Positions 1 to 8,066 of a DNA stretch of 22,046 bases are shown here, piece after piece. Numbering within the stretch: the first letter of the stretch is position 1; each line of letters opens with the position of its first letter. The stretch covers positions 1,054,353 through 1,076,398 of the forward strand of contig NC_092565.1 in NCBI RefSeq assembly GCF_037975245.1, in the 5' to 3' direction. The DNA is from Apostichopus japonicus. Taxonomy: Eukaryota; Echinodermata; Holothuroidea; Aspidochirotida; Stichopodidae. A model generated the notes under the pieces. That model saw nothing but the letters and a program-made list of their open reading frames with translations, had not been told where the DNA came from and ran no database searches. The position numbers and the translations under genes are program-made.

Positions 1-59
1 TTACGTGTGCCCGACGGAGACGGCAGAAGGACCGACGAGCACACGCATAGAGTTGTGAC

Positions 60-77
60 CTCGTCAGAGATGACGAG
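60..77 (+). other. Perfect 7-bp hairpin with GAGA loop in a non-repeat insert
   Basis: CTCGTCA at 60-66 and TGACGAG at 71-77 are perfect inverted repeats around GAGA. The hairpin sits in a short stretch (about 61-100) that interrupts the 90-bp repeat pattern and is not seen in other units. No function can be assigned from sequence. Confidence 0.55.
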
Positions 78-289
78 CCCCCACCCCGCGAAAATATTGC
101 CAACTTTAGTGTAGCGGGTACTGGCTAGGATGTGCCCGACGGAGGCGGGAAGAACGACACACGGACACATGCATAGAGATGTGACCGTCGTCAACTTGAA
201 CGTATCGGGCGCTGGCTGGGATGTGCCCGGCGGAGACGGCAGAACGACACGCGAACACATGCATAGTGTTGTGACGTCGTTAAAGAAGA

Positions 290-345
290 CTTGACAAAAA
301 AAAATAAAATAAATAAATACAAAAAATCGAGCGGGTATTGGCATA
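290..345 (+). repeat. A-tract junction of the spacer array (diverged, A/T-interrupted)
   Basis: TTGAC is followed by an A-rich run interrupted by T and C, then TCGAGCGGGTATTGGC. It is the diverged form of the A-tract junctions that punctuate the array. A second copy of this form lies about 210 bp downstream. Confidence 0.75.
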
Positions 346-502
346 GGTTTGCCCGACGGTAGAACGACACACGAACACATGCATAGAGTTTGTGAAGATT
401 GTCAACTTGCATGTATCGGGTACTAGCGGCCTGTGTGTGCCCGACGGAGACGGCAGAACGACACACGGACACATGCATAGAGTTGTGACGTCGTTAAAGA
501 AG

Positions 503-560
503 ACTTGACAAAAAAAAAAAAATAATAAATACAAAAAAATCAAGCGGGTATTGGCATAGG
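503..560 (+). repeat. A-tract junction of the spacer array (diverged, A/T-interrupted)
   Basis: TTGAC leads into an A-rich run, then TCAAGCGGGTATTGGC. It resembles the junction near 290-345, so the two probably come from one local duplication. Confidence 0.75.
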
Positions 561-970
561 TTTGCCCGACGGCAGAACGACACGCGAACACATGCATAGA
601 GTTTGTGACCGTTGTCAACTTGAATGTATCGGGCGCTGGCTGGGATGTGCCCGGCGGAGACGGCAGAACGACACGCGAACACATGCATAGAGTTTGTGAC
701 CGTTGTCAACTTGCATGAATCGGGTACTGGCCTGTGTGCGCCCGACGTTGACGGTAGAACGACCCACGAGCACATGCATAGAGTTTGTGACCGTTGTCAA
801 CTTGCGTGTATCGGGTACTGGCCTGTGTGTGCCCGACGTTGACGGCAGAACGACCCGCGAACACATGCATAGAGTTGTGACCATTGTCAACTTGAATGTA
901 TCGGGCGCTGGCTTGATTGTGTGCCCGACGGAGACGGCAGAACGACCCACGAACACATGCATAGAATTTG

Positions 971-1045
971 GACTTCCTTGAAGAAGACGTTGACATAAAA
1001 AAAAAAAAAAAAAAGTCAAGCGGGTACTGGCTCAAGTGTGCCCGA
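971..1045 (+). repeat. A-tract junction of the spacer array (canonical, A18)
   Basis: A GACTTCCTTGAAGAAGACG lead is followed by TTGACAT, 18 A, then GTCAAGCGGGTACTGGCTC. TTGAC and GTCAA on either side of the A-run are inverted copies. The unit that follows is always the same variant, so this is the start of a higher-order block. Confidence 0.85.
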
Positions 1046-1541
1046 CGGTGACGGTAGAACGACCCGCGAACACATGCATAGAGTTGTGACCATTGTCAAC
1101 TTGAATGTATCGGGCGCTGGCTGGGATGTGCCCGGCGGAGACGGCAGAACGACACGCGAACACATGCATAGAGTTTGTGACCGTTGTCAACTTGAATGTA
1201 TCGGGCGCTGGCTGGGATGTGCCCGGCGGAGACGGCAGAACGACACGCGAACACATGCATAGAGTTTGTGACCGTTGTCAACTTGCATGAATCGGGTACT
1301 GGCCTGTGTGCGCCCGACGTTGACGGTAGAACGACCCACGAGCACATGCATAGAGTTGTGACCGTTGTCAACTTGAATGTATCGGGTACTGGCCTGTGTG
1401 TGCCCGACGTTGACGGCAGAACGACCCGCGAACACATGCATAGTGTTGTGACCATCGTCAACTTGAATGTATCGGGCGCTGGCTTGATTGTGTGCCCGAC
1501 GGAGACGGCAGAACGACCCACGAACACATGCATAGAATTTG

Positions 1542-1614
1542 GACTTCCTTGAAGAAGACGTTGACATAAAAAAAAAAAAAAAAGTCAAGCGGGTACTGGC
1601 TCAAGTGTGCCCGA
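1542..1614 (+). repeat. A-tract junction of the spacer array (canonical, A16)
   Basis: Same structure as the junction near 1000, with a run of 16 A (1568-1583). The mirrored copy in the right unit has 15 T, so homopolymer length differs by one between the arms. Confidence 0.85.
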
Positions 1615-2379
1615 CGGTGACGGTAGAACGACCCGCGAACACATGCATAGAGTTGTGACCATTGTCAACTTGAATGTATCGGGCGCTGGCTGGGATGTGC
1701 CCGGCGGAGACGGCAGAACGACACGCGAACACATGCATAGAGTTTGTGACCGTTGTCAACTTGAATGTATCGGGCGCTGGCTGGGATGTGCCCGGCGGAG
1801 ACGGCAGAACGACACGCGAACACATGCATAGAGTTTGTGACCGTTGTCAACTTGCATGAATCGGGTACTGGCCTGTGTGCGCCCGACGTTGACGGCAGAA
1901 CGACCCGCGAGCACATGCATAGAGTTGTGACCGTTGTCAACTTGAATGTATCGGGCGCTGGCTGGGATGCGCCCGGCGGAGACGGCAGAACGACACGCGA
2001 ACACATTCATAGTGTTGTGACCGTCGTCAACTTGAATGTATCGGGCGCTGGCTAGGATGTGCGCGGCGGAGACGGCAGAACGACACGCGAACACATGCAT
2101 AGAGTTTTGACCACTGTCAACTTTAATGTATCGGGCGCTGGCTAGGATGTGCGCGGCGGAGACGGCAGAACGACACGCGAACACATGCATAGAGTTTGTG
2201 ACCATTGTCAACTTGCGTGTATCGGGTACTGGCCTGTGTGTGCCCGACGTTGACGGCAGAACGACCCGCGAACACATGCATAGAGTTGTGACCATTGTCA
2301 ACTTGAATGTATCGGGCGCTGGCCTGTGTGTGCCCGACGGAGACGGCAGAACGACCCACGAACACATGCATAGAATTTG

Positions 2380-2454
2380 GACTTCCTTGAAGAAGACGTT
2401 GACATAAAAAAAAAAAAAAAAAAGTCAAGCGGGTACTGGCTCAAGTGTGCCCGA
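2380..2454 (+). repeat. A-tract junction of the spacer array (canonical, A18)
   Basis: Same structure, with 18 A at 2406-2423 and flanking TTGAC / GTCAA. About 840 bp separate it from the previous junction, against about 570 bp and 660 bp for its neighbours, so block length varies in steps of about one unit. Confidence 0.85.
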
Positions 2455-3038
2455 CGGTGACGGTAGAACGACCCGCGAACACATGCATAGAGTTGTGACC
2501 ATTGTCAACTTGAATGTATCGGGCGCTGGCTGGGATGTGCCCGGCGGAGACGGCAGAACGACACGCGAACACATGCATAGAGTTTGTGACCGTTGTCAAC
2601 TTGAATGTATCGGGCGCTGGCTGGGATGTGCCCGGCGGAGACGGCAGAACGACACGCGAACACATGCATAGAGTTTGTGACCGTTGTCAACTTGCATGAA
2701 TCGGGTACTGGCCTGTGTGCGCCCGACGTTGACGGTAGAACGACCCACGAGCACATGCATAGAGTTGTGACCGTTGTCAACTTGAATGTATCGGGCGCTG
2801 GCTGGGATGCGCCCGGCGGAGACGGCAGAACGACACGCGAACACATGCATAGTGTTGTGACCATCGTCAACTTGAATGTATCGGGCGCTGGCTAGGATGT
2901 GCGCGGCGGAGACGGCAGAACGACACGCGAACACATGCATAGAGTTTTGACCACTGTCAACTTGAATGTATCGGGCGCTGGCCTGTGTGTGCCCGACGGA
3001 GACGGCAGAACGACCCACGAACACATGCATAGAATTTG

Positions 3039-3112
3039 GACTTCCTTGAAGAAGACGTTGACTTAAAAAAAAAAAAAAAAAGTCAAGCGGGTACTGGCTC
3101 AAGTGTGCCCGA
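3039..3112 (+). repeat. A-tract junction of the spacer array (canonical, A17)
   Basis: TTGACTT, 17 A and GTCAA: here the flanks are fully complementary (TTGACTT / AAGTCAA), making an A-loop hairpin possible. The following unit is the standard block-start variant. Confidence 0.85.
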
Positions 3113-4059
3113 CGGTGACGGTAGAACGACCCGCGAACACATGCATAGAGTTGTGACCATTGTCAACTTGAATGTATCGGGCGCTGGCTGGGATGTGCCC
3201 GGCGGAGACGGCAGAACGACACGCGAACACATGCATAGAGTTGTGACCGTTGTCAACTTGAATGTATCGGGCGCTGGCTGGGATGTGCCCGGCGGAGACG
3301 GCAGAACGACACGCGAACACATGCATAGAGTTTGTGACCACTGTCAACTTGCATGTATCGGGTACTGGCCTGTGTGCGCCCGACGTTGACGGTAGAACGA
3401 CCCACGAGCACATGCATAGAGTTGTGACCGTTGTCAACTTTAATGTATCGGGCGCTGGCTGGGATGTGCCCGGCGGAGACGGCAGAACGACACGCGAACA
3501 CATGCATAGAGTTGTGACCGTTGTCAACTTGAATGTATCGGGCGCTGGCTGGGATGTGCCCGGCGGAGACGGCAGAACGACACGCGAACACATGCATAGA
3601 GTTTGTGACCATTGTCAACTTGCATGTATCGGGTACTGGCCTGTGTGCGCCCGACGTTGACGGTAGAACGACCCACGAGCACATGCATAGAGTTGTGACC
3701 GTTGTCAACTTGAATGTATCGGGCGCTGGCTGGGATGTGCCCGGCGGAGACGGCAGAACGACACGCGAACACATGCATAGAGTTTGTGACCACTGTCAAC
3801 TTGCATGTATCGGGTACTGGCCTGTGTGCGCCCGACGTTGACGGTAGAACGACCCACGAGCACATGCATAGAGTTGTGACCATTGTCAATTTTAATGTAG
3901 CGGGTACTGGCCTGTGTGTTCCCGACGTTGACGGCAGAACGACCCACGAGCACATGCATAGAGTTGTGACCGTTGTCAACTGAAATGTATCGGGCGCTGG
4001 CTGGGATGTGCCCGGCGGAGACGGCAGAACGACACGCGAACACATGCATAGAGTTTTGA

Positions 4060-4125
4060 CTTCGTTACAGAGGACGTTGACAAAAAAAAAATAATAATAA
4101 TAATATCAAAAAAAACAAAACATGG
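4060..4125 (+). repeat. Terminal A/T-rich junction between repeat array and promoter spacer
   Basis: The last 90-bp unit runs into CGTTACAGAGGACGTTGAC, then an A-rich stretch with TAATAATAATAATA and a CAAAACATG end. The next bases are GTCAACTTTAGTGTAACGGG, the start of the first promoter-like block. The same arrangement of A-tract then GTCAA-type sequence is seen inside the array, so the array junctions and this boundary appear related. Confidence 0.8.
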
Positions 4126-4220
4126 TCAACTTTAGTGTAACGGGTATTGGCTTAAGTGTGTGACCCAATGGTCAGAATGAGTGGGCAGAGTGAATCGGAT
4201 TATATATTAAGGGGAGTGTC
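4126..4220 (+). promoter_or_regulatory. Spacer promoter-like block 1 (most diverged)
   Basis: The block contains GTGTAACGGGTATTGGCTTA, a GTGTGTGACCCAATGGTCAG segment, a GAGTGGGCAGAGTGAATCGG segment, then TATATATTAAGGGGAG at about 4201-4216. The same order recurs in blocks 2 and 3, closer to 18S. An AT box followed by a G-run is the typical look of RNA polymerase I start regions in several eukaryotes, so a spacer promoter is likely. This copy is separated from the other two by the 204-bp tandem repeats and lacks their downstream segment. The role is inferred. Confidence 0.55.
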
Positions 4221-4260
4221 TTGTCTCGCCGGTCGATCTTCAAATTGTAGAAGTTTCCTC

Positions 4261-4290
4261 ATATATCTCCTTGATTTCGTCAAGATATAT
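4261..4290 (+). other. AT-rich hairpin downstream of promoter-like block 1
   Basis: ATATATCTCCTTGA and TCAAGATATAT pair around a TTTCG loop, with a 2-base bulge (CC) in the left strand. It lies directly before the 204-bp tandem repeats. A structural or termination role is possible but unproven. Confidence 0.45.
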
Positions 4291-4494
4291 CCGGCACGGG
4301 AGCAACCCCGACACTCCTCTGAAAATACGGGTCGCTCCCATGTGAGAAGGTCGATGGTGTGATCGACGGCACGAGTGTCATGCGACCGGGCGAGGGCCGA
4401 GTAATTAGCCGACGGTGATGCACACATGCGTAGGCATGGGACCCGTTGTCGTTGCACGAGTCTGTGAGACGGGGCGCCGCCGGACAAGACATAC
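4291..4494 (+). repeat. 204-bp spacer tandem repeat, copy A
   Basis: It starts CCGGCACGGGAGCAACCCCG and contains GAGAAGGTCGATGG, GCACGAGTGTCATGCGACCG, GCCGACGGTGATGCACACA and CACGAGTCTGTGAGACGGGG. It is followed at once by copy B with scattered substitutions and small indels. Confidence 0.9.
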
Positions 4495-4679
4495 CCGGCA
4501 CGGGAGCAACCCCGGCACTCCTCTGAAAACACGGGTTGCTCCCGGGTGAGAAGGTCGATGGTGCGGTCGATGGCACGAGTGTCATGCGACCGGGCGAGGG
4601 CCGAGATTTAGGCCGACGGTGATGCACACAGGCGTAGGCTGGGACTCGTCGTGTTGCACGAGTCTGTGAGACGGGGCGA
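4495..4679 (+). repeat. 204-bp spacer tandem repeat, copy B (3'-shortened)
   Basis: Second copy of the preceding repeat, diverged at scattered sites and ending after GAGACGGGGCGA. Within it, GGAGCAACCCCGGCACTCC and GGGTTGCTCCCGGG give inverted GGAGCAACCC / GGGTTGCTCC segments that could form a stem. A short relative of the GCACGAGTGTCATGCGACCG part reappears near 5383-5402. Confidence 0.85.
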
Positions 4680-4742
4680 CGGCCGACCTCGACGGCAGGC
4701 CGCCCGATGCATCCGCAAGGTGTGGCTCTCGTCCGAGATTTT

Positions 4743-4842
4743 GAGATCTCTTTAGTGTAGCGGGTATTGGCTTAAGTGTGTGATCCAATGGTCAGAACGA
4801 GCGGGCAGAGTGAATCGGATTCTATATATGAGGGGGGTAGTA
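4743..4842 (+). promoter_or_regulatory. Spacer promoter-like block 2
   Basis: GTGTAGCGGGTATTGGCTTA at about 4756-4775 lies about 60-75 bp upstream of TCTATATATGAGGGGGG (4821-4837). The block is almost identical to the copy nearest 18S, which is the best candidate for the gene promoter, so this one is read as a duplicated spacer promoter. Known animal spacer promoters drive short non-coding transcripts and help recruit polymerase I; whether this one is active is not visible. Confidence 0.62.
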
Positions 4843-4922
4843 GAGTCGATCCAAGACTCGAGAAGGCTTTTAATGTCTGTCGTGTGTGTATGCGTGTCAT
4901 GGTTGGACTCCAGCGGGCCCTT

Positions 4923-5008
4923 TCGGTAGGGTCAGCCGTCGTTTCATCGCGACCATGTGTTGCAACTCGGCGCTCAGAGCGGGGGTTTTCACCCACTCGC
5001 CCCGTGAG
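4923..5008 (+). repeat. 86-bp spacer/ETS subrepeat, copy 1
   Basis: It starts TCGGTAGGGTCAGCCGTCG, has ACCATGTGTTGCAACTCGGC in the middle and ends CACTCGCCCCGTGAG. Further copies lie at 5151..5236 and 5664..5749, and a decayed one near 5895-5945. Confidence 0.9.
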
Positions 5009-5150
5009 CAGAGGTGTCCCTCCGTGCACACGTATATATCGACGTTCAGATATGAAGCTTTCGCGGACGGGAGTCCACCCGAGACTCGAAAAGGCTCCTT
5101 GCCTGTGGTGCGTAAATATGTTTTTGCACGTCAGACCCTTGCTGGCCTTC

Positions 5151-5236
5151 TCGGTAGGGTCAGCCGTCGTTTCATCGCGACCATGTGTTGCAACTCGGCG
5201 CTCGGTGCGGGGGTTTTCACCCACTCGCCCCGTGAG
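5151..5236 (+). repeat. 86-bp spacer/ETS subrepeat, copy 2
   Basis: Copy at a 228-bp offset from the first, with CGGTGCGG instead of CAGAGCGG near its centre. The stretch from about 5063 up to it is a diverged version of 4845-4922 (shared GACTCGA-AAGGCT), so a promoterless downstream piece has been duplicated here. Confidence 0.88.
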
Positions 5237-5277
5237 TAGAAGGTTCTTTCGTGCATATGTGTATATATACAATCCCA

Positions 5278-5317
5278 GATATTGAGCTTTTTCATCCGCA
5301 GAACCCCCGGTGGAGAA
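5278..5317 (+). repeat. 40-bp direct repeat, copy 1
   Basis: It starts GATATTGAGCTTTTTCATCC and ends CCCCCGGTGGAGAA. It is repeated at 5790..5829 with one substitution. After it comes a GA-rich purine tract (to about 5358). Confidence 0.88.
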
Positions 5318-5358
5318 GAGAGAGAGTAGAGATGAGAGAGAAAGGAGAAGGGAGAAGG
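5311..5358 (+). repeat. GA-rich purine tract
   Basis: Almost uninterrupted purines, broken only by a few T, composed of GAGAGA and GGAGAAGG runs. It lies about 210 bp upstream of the inferred start of the rRNA precursor. Confidence 0.7.
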
Positions 5359-5483
5359 CCTCTCGCGTTGCGTGGTCGATGGCACGAGTGCCATGCGACC
5401 AGGCGAAAGGCAAACGGCAAGCCGACGGCGACGGCAGGCCGCCCGACTCACCCGCAGAGAATCTGGGTCTCGTTCGAGATTTC

Positions 5484-5583
5484 GAGATCTCTTAAGTGTA
5501 GCGGGTATTGGCTTAAGTGTGTGATCCAATGGTCAGAACGAGCGGGCAGAGTGAATCGGATTCTATATATGAGGGGGGTAGTA
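5484..5583 (+). promoter_or_regulatory. Candidate RNA polymerase I gene promoter (left unit)
   Basis: This is the last of three promoter-like blocks before 18S. TTCTATATATGAGGGGGG lies at 5561-5578 and the upstream element GTGTAGCGGGTATTGGCTTA at about 5497-5516. The start site is inferred to be at or just after the AT box, near 5571-5576, which gives a 5'ETS of about 670 nt. The assignment rests on position, duplication of the block and resemblance of AT-box plus G-run to known polymerase I starts. Confidence 0.6.
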
Positions 5584-5663
5584 GAGTCGATCCAAGACTC
5601 GAGAAGGCTTTTAATGTCTGTCGTGTGTGTATACGTGTCATGGTTGGACTCCAGCGGGCCCTT

Positions 5664-5749
5664 TCGGTAGGGTCAGCCGTCGTTTCATCGCGACCATGTG
5701 TTGCAACTCGGCGCTCAGAGCGGGGGTTTTCACCCACTCGCCCCGTGAG
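5664..5749 (+). repeat. 86-bp spacer/ETS subrepeat, copy 3
   Basis: Same element as 4923..5008, from which it is nearly indistinguishable because it is part of the 311-bp duplication. It lies in the inferred 5'ETS. Confidence 0.9.
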
Positions 5750-5789
5750 CAGAGGTGTCCCTCCGTGCACACGTATATATCGACGTTCA

Positions 5790-5829
5790 GATATTGAGCC
5801 TTTTCATCCGCAGAACCCCCGGTGGAGAA
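5790..5829 (+). repeat. 40-bp direct repeat, copy 2
   Basis: Copy of 5278..5317 with C for T near position 11 of the element. Together the two copies show that the spacer was built from nested duplications. Confidence 0.88.
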
Positions 5830-6245
5830 AGAGCAGGACCTCGGTGTCGTCAGATATCGAGCTTTCTCCACGGGACCCGTTCGGGCATGCTGCCGTTGCT
5901 GCGACCATGTGTTGCACTCGGCGCTCGGTACGGGCTTTTTCATCCAAGCAACGAATGCACGCTCGAGGCGTGCGATTGCTCTCCCCTGTTCCAGTGGACG
6001 AGCCGTCGCCCTCCCGCGTCGCTTCGAACCGGTCCCGTCTCCGAGGCGGGACCACTGCGACTCCTCTCGAGACGACCCAGTCGACTCGGGTAGAGATACA
6101 CACCTCGAGAATCCCTTCGGGCGGTTCTTCGATCACTGTACCGTAATAGCACGGCATCGACAATTGAGAATTCAGAGAGAGAGAGAGGGGAGTGCGAGAG
6201 CGACTCCCGGACGGCGAACGGGCCCAGCCCGGTTCTGTCGACCGT

Positions 6246-7434
6246 TACCTGGTTGATCCTGCCAGTAGTCATATGCTTGTCTCAAAGATTAAGCCATGCA
6301 CGTCTAAGTACAATCCTGAACATACAAGAGAAACTGCAGATGGCTCATTAGATCAGTTATGGTTTATTGGAGAAAGTCTTATACCATGGATAACTGTGGT
6401 AATTCTAGAGCTAATACATGCAACAAAGCGCCGACCCTTCGGGGGAAGCGTGCTCTTATTAGGAACAAGGCCAGCCCGGTCCTTTCGGGGTCCGGTCTCC
6501 GCTGGTGAACTCTAGATAATCATGCCGATCGCACGGTCTTGCACCGGCGACGCTCCCTTCAAAAGTCTGCTCTATCAACTTTCGATGGTAAGTTATGCGC
6601 TTATCATGGTTGTGACGGGTAACGGAGAATCAGGGTTCGATTCCGGAGAGGGAGCCTGAGAAACGGCTACCACATCCAAGGAAGGCAGCAGGCACGCAAA
6701 TTACCCACTCCTGACACGGGGAGGTAGTGACAAAAAATAACGATACAGGCCTCTTCGGAGGCCCTGTGATCGGAATGAGTACACTTTAAATCCTTTAACG
6801 AGGATCTACTGGAGGGCAAGTCTGGTGCCAGCAGCCGCGGTAATTCCAGCTCCAGCAGCGTATATTAAATTTGCTGCAGTTAAAAAGCTCGTAGTCGGAT
6901 TTCTGGCCGGGGCGGGCGGTCCGCCGTGAGGCGTGCACTGCCCGTTCCCCTTCTCCCCGTCAAACGGGAGTCGTGGGAGATTTTTCCCGGCCAGTGATTC
7001 GGTTGGTCGTGCGGTGCTCTTAACTGAGTGCCGTGCGAGACTGGAACGTTTACTTTGAGAAAATTGAAGTGTTCAAAGCAGGCCAAAGTGCCCGAACAGC
7101 TCAGCATGGAATAGTGGAAGAGGACCTCGGTTCTATTTCGTTGGTCTTGAGATCCTGAGGTAATGATCAAGAGGGACTGCCGGGGGCATTCGTATTGCGG
7201 CGTGAGAGGTGAAATTCTTGGATCGTCGCAAGACGCCCGACAGCGAAAGCATTTGCCAAGAATGTCTTCATTGATCAAGAACGAAAGTCGGAGGATCGAA
7301 GGCGATCAGATACCGCCCTAGTTCCGACCATAAACGATACCGACTCGTAATTCGCCGGCGTTCCTCCCATGACGCGGCGGGCAACTCTCCGGAAAACCAA
7401 AGTCTTTGGGTTCCGGGGGAAGTATGGTTGCAAA

Positions 7435-7483
<49 letters not shown>

Positions 7484-7925
7484 GCGGCTTAATTTGACTC
7501 AACACGGGGAAACCTACCCGGCCCGGACACAGTGAGGATTGACAGATTGAGAGCTCTTTCTTGATTTTGTGGATGGTGGTGCATGGCCGTTCTTAGTTGG
7601 TGGAGTGATTTGTCTGGTTAATTCCGATAACGAACGAGACTCTTGCTTGCTAAATAGTCCGGCCACCCGTCGTGGTGAGCCGCGAACTTCTTAGAGGGAC
7701 AAATGGCTTTCAGCCATACGAGATGGAGCAATAACAGGTCTGTGATGCCCTTAGATGTCCGGGGCCGCACGCGCGCTACACTGGCGCAAGCAGCGGGTAC
7801 ATTTGCCCTCGGCCGAAAGGTCCGGGTAATCCGCTGAGACTTCTCCGTGCTGGGGACAGGGACTTGTAATTGTGTCCCTTGAACGAGGAATTCCAAGTAA
7901 ACGCGAGTCATCAGCTCGCATTGAT

Positions 7926-7969
<44 letters not shown>

Positions 7970-8066
7970 CGAATGACTTAGTGAGGCCATCGGATCGACC
8001 GTCTGGCACCCCCCGGCTTCGGCCGGTTGTCGAGGCGCGACGAGAAGACGGTCAAACTTGATCATT

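Larger units (their letters stand above)
1..4077 (+). repeat. rDNA intergenic spacer array of 90-91 bp tandem repeats (left unit)
   Basis: About 43 units can be counted by the recurring core ACATGCATAG, spaced 90 or 91 bp. Two alternating unit types are visible. One carries GCGCTGGCTGGGATGTGCCC followed by GGCGGAGACGG. The other carries GGTACTGGCCTGTGTG followed by CCCGACGTTGACGG. Each unit also has a GTTGTCAACTTG segment and an AGAACGAC box. A-tract junctions near 295, 510, 1000, 1570, 2410, 3070 and 4085 divide the array into higher-order blocks of variable unit number. The first ~350 bp are the most diverged. The array lies upstream of the promoters, where animal rDNA spacers usually carry enhancer-type subrepeats; that role is inference. 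Because 90 is a multiple of 3, long meaningless reading frames run through it on both strands. Confidence 0.95.
4743..5053 (+). repeat. 311-bp promoter-containing repeat, copy 1
   Basis: Near-identical to 5484..5794 at an offset of exactly 741 bp. I see only two mismatches: T at 4753 against A at 5494, and G at 4892 against A at 5633. The repeat contains the promoter-like block plus about 220 bp downstream of it, so promoter and early transcribed region were duplicated together. Confidence 0.92.
5484..5794 (+). repeat. 311-bp promoter-containing repeat, copy 2
   Basis: Second copy of the 4743..5053 repeat. Being nearest to 18S, its promoter part is taken as the gene promoter and its downstream part as the beginning of the 5'ETS. 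Confidence 0.92.
5576..6245 (+). other. 5' external transcribed spacer (left unit)
   Basis: The region lies between the candidate promoter and the first base of 18S and has no other gene. It carries the third 86-bp subrepeat (5664..5749), the second 40-bp repeat (5790..5829), a decayed fourth subrepeat (about 5895-5945) and a short GA microsatellite (about 6174-6189). It is expected to be removed during pre-rRNA processing. The 5' boundary is an estimate; the 3' boundary is fixed by the 18S start. Confidence 0.7.

Noticed and set aside
997-1014. A-runs as poly(A) tails of short retroelements
   Set aside because: The sequence on both sides is spacer-repeat-like, there are no target-site duplications beyond the array repeat itself, and the flanks are the same at every junction.
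191-4049. Many 60-200 codon open frames on both strands of the spacer, with peptide repeats
   Set aside because: They follow the 90-bp period (a multiple of 3), overlap in several frames at once, and lie in non-coding rDNA spacer. The same frames reappear mirrored at 19066..22018.
1-4077. CRISPR-like array
   Set aside because: The units are contiguous 90-bp tandem repeats with no unique spacers, in animal rDNA.
4772-5413. Open frames of 130-250 codons in the promoter spacer and ETS (also 17588..18343)
   Set aside because: They overlap promoter duplications, have no recognisable domain, exist on both strands, and change frame between the arms because of a 2-bp indel.
4100-5500. 5S rRNA gene or tRNA embedded in the spacer
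   Set aside because: I see no 5S internal promoter sequence and no tRNA A-box/B-box cloverleaf in either strand.
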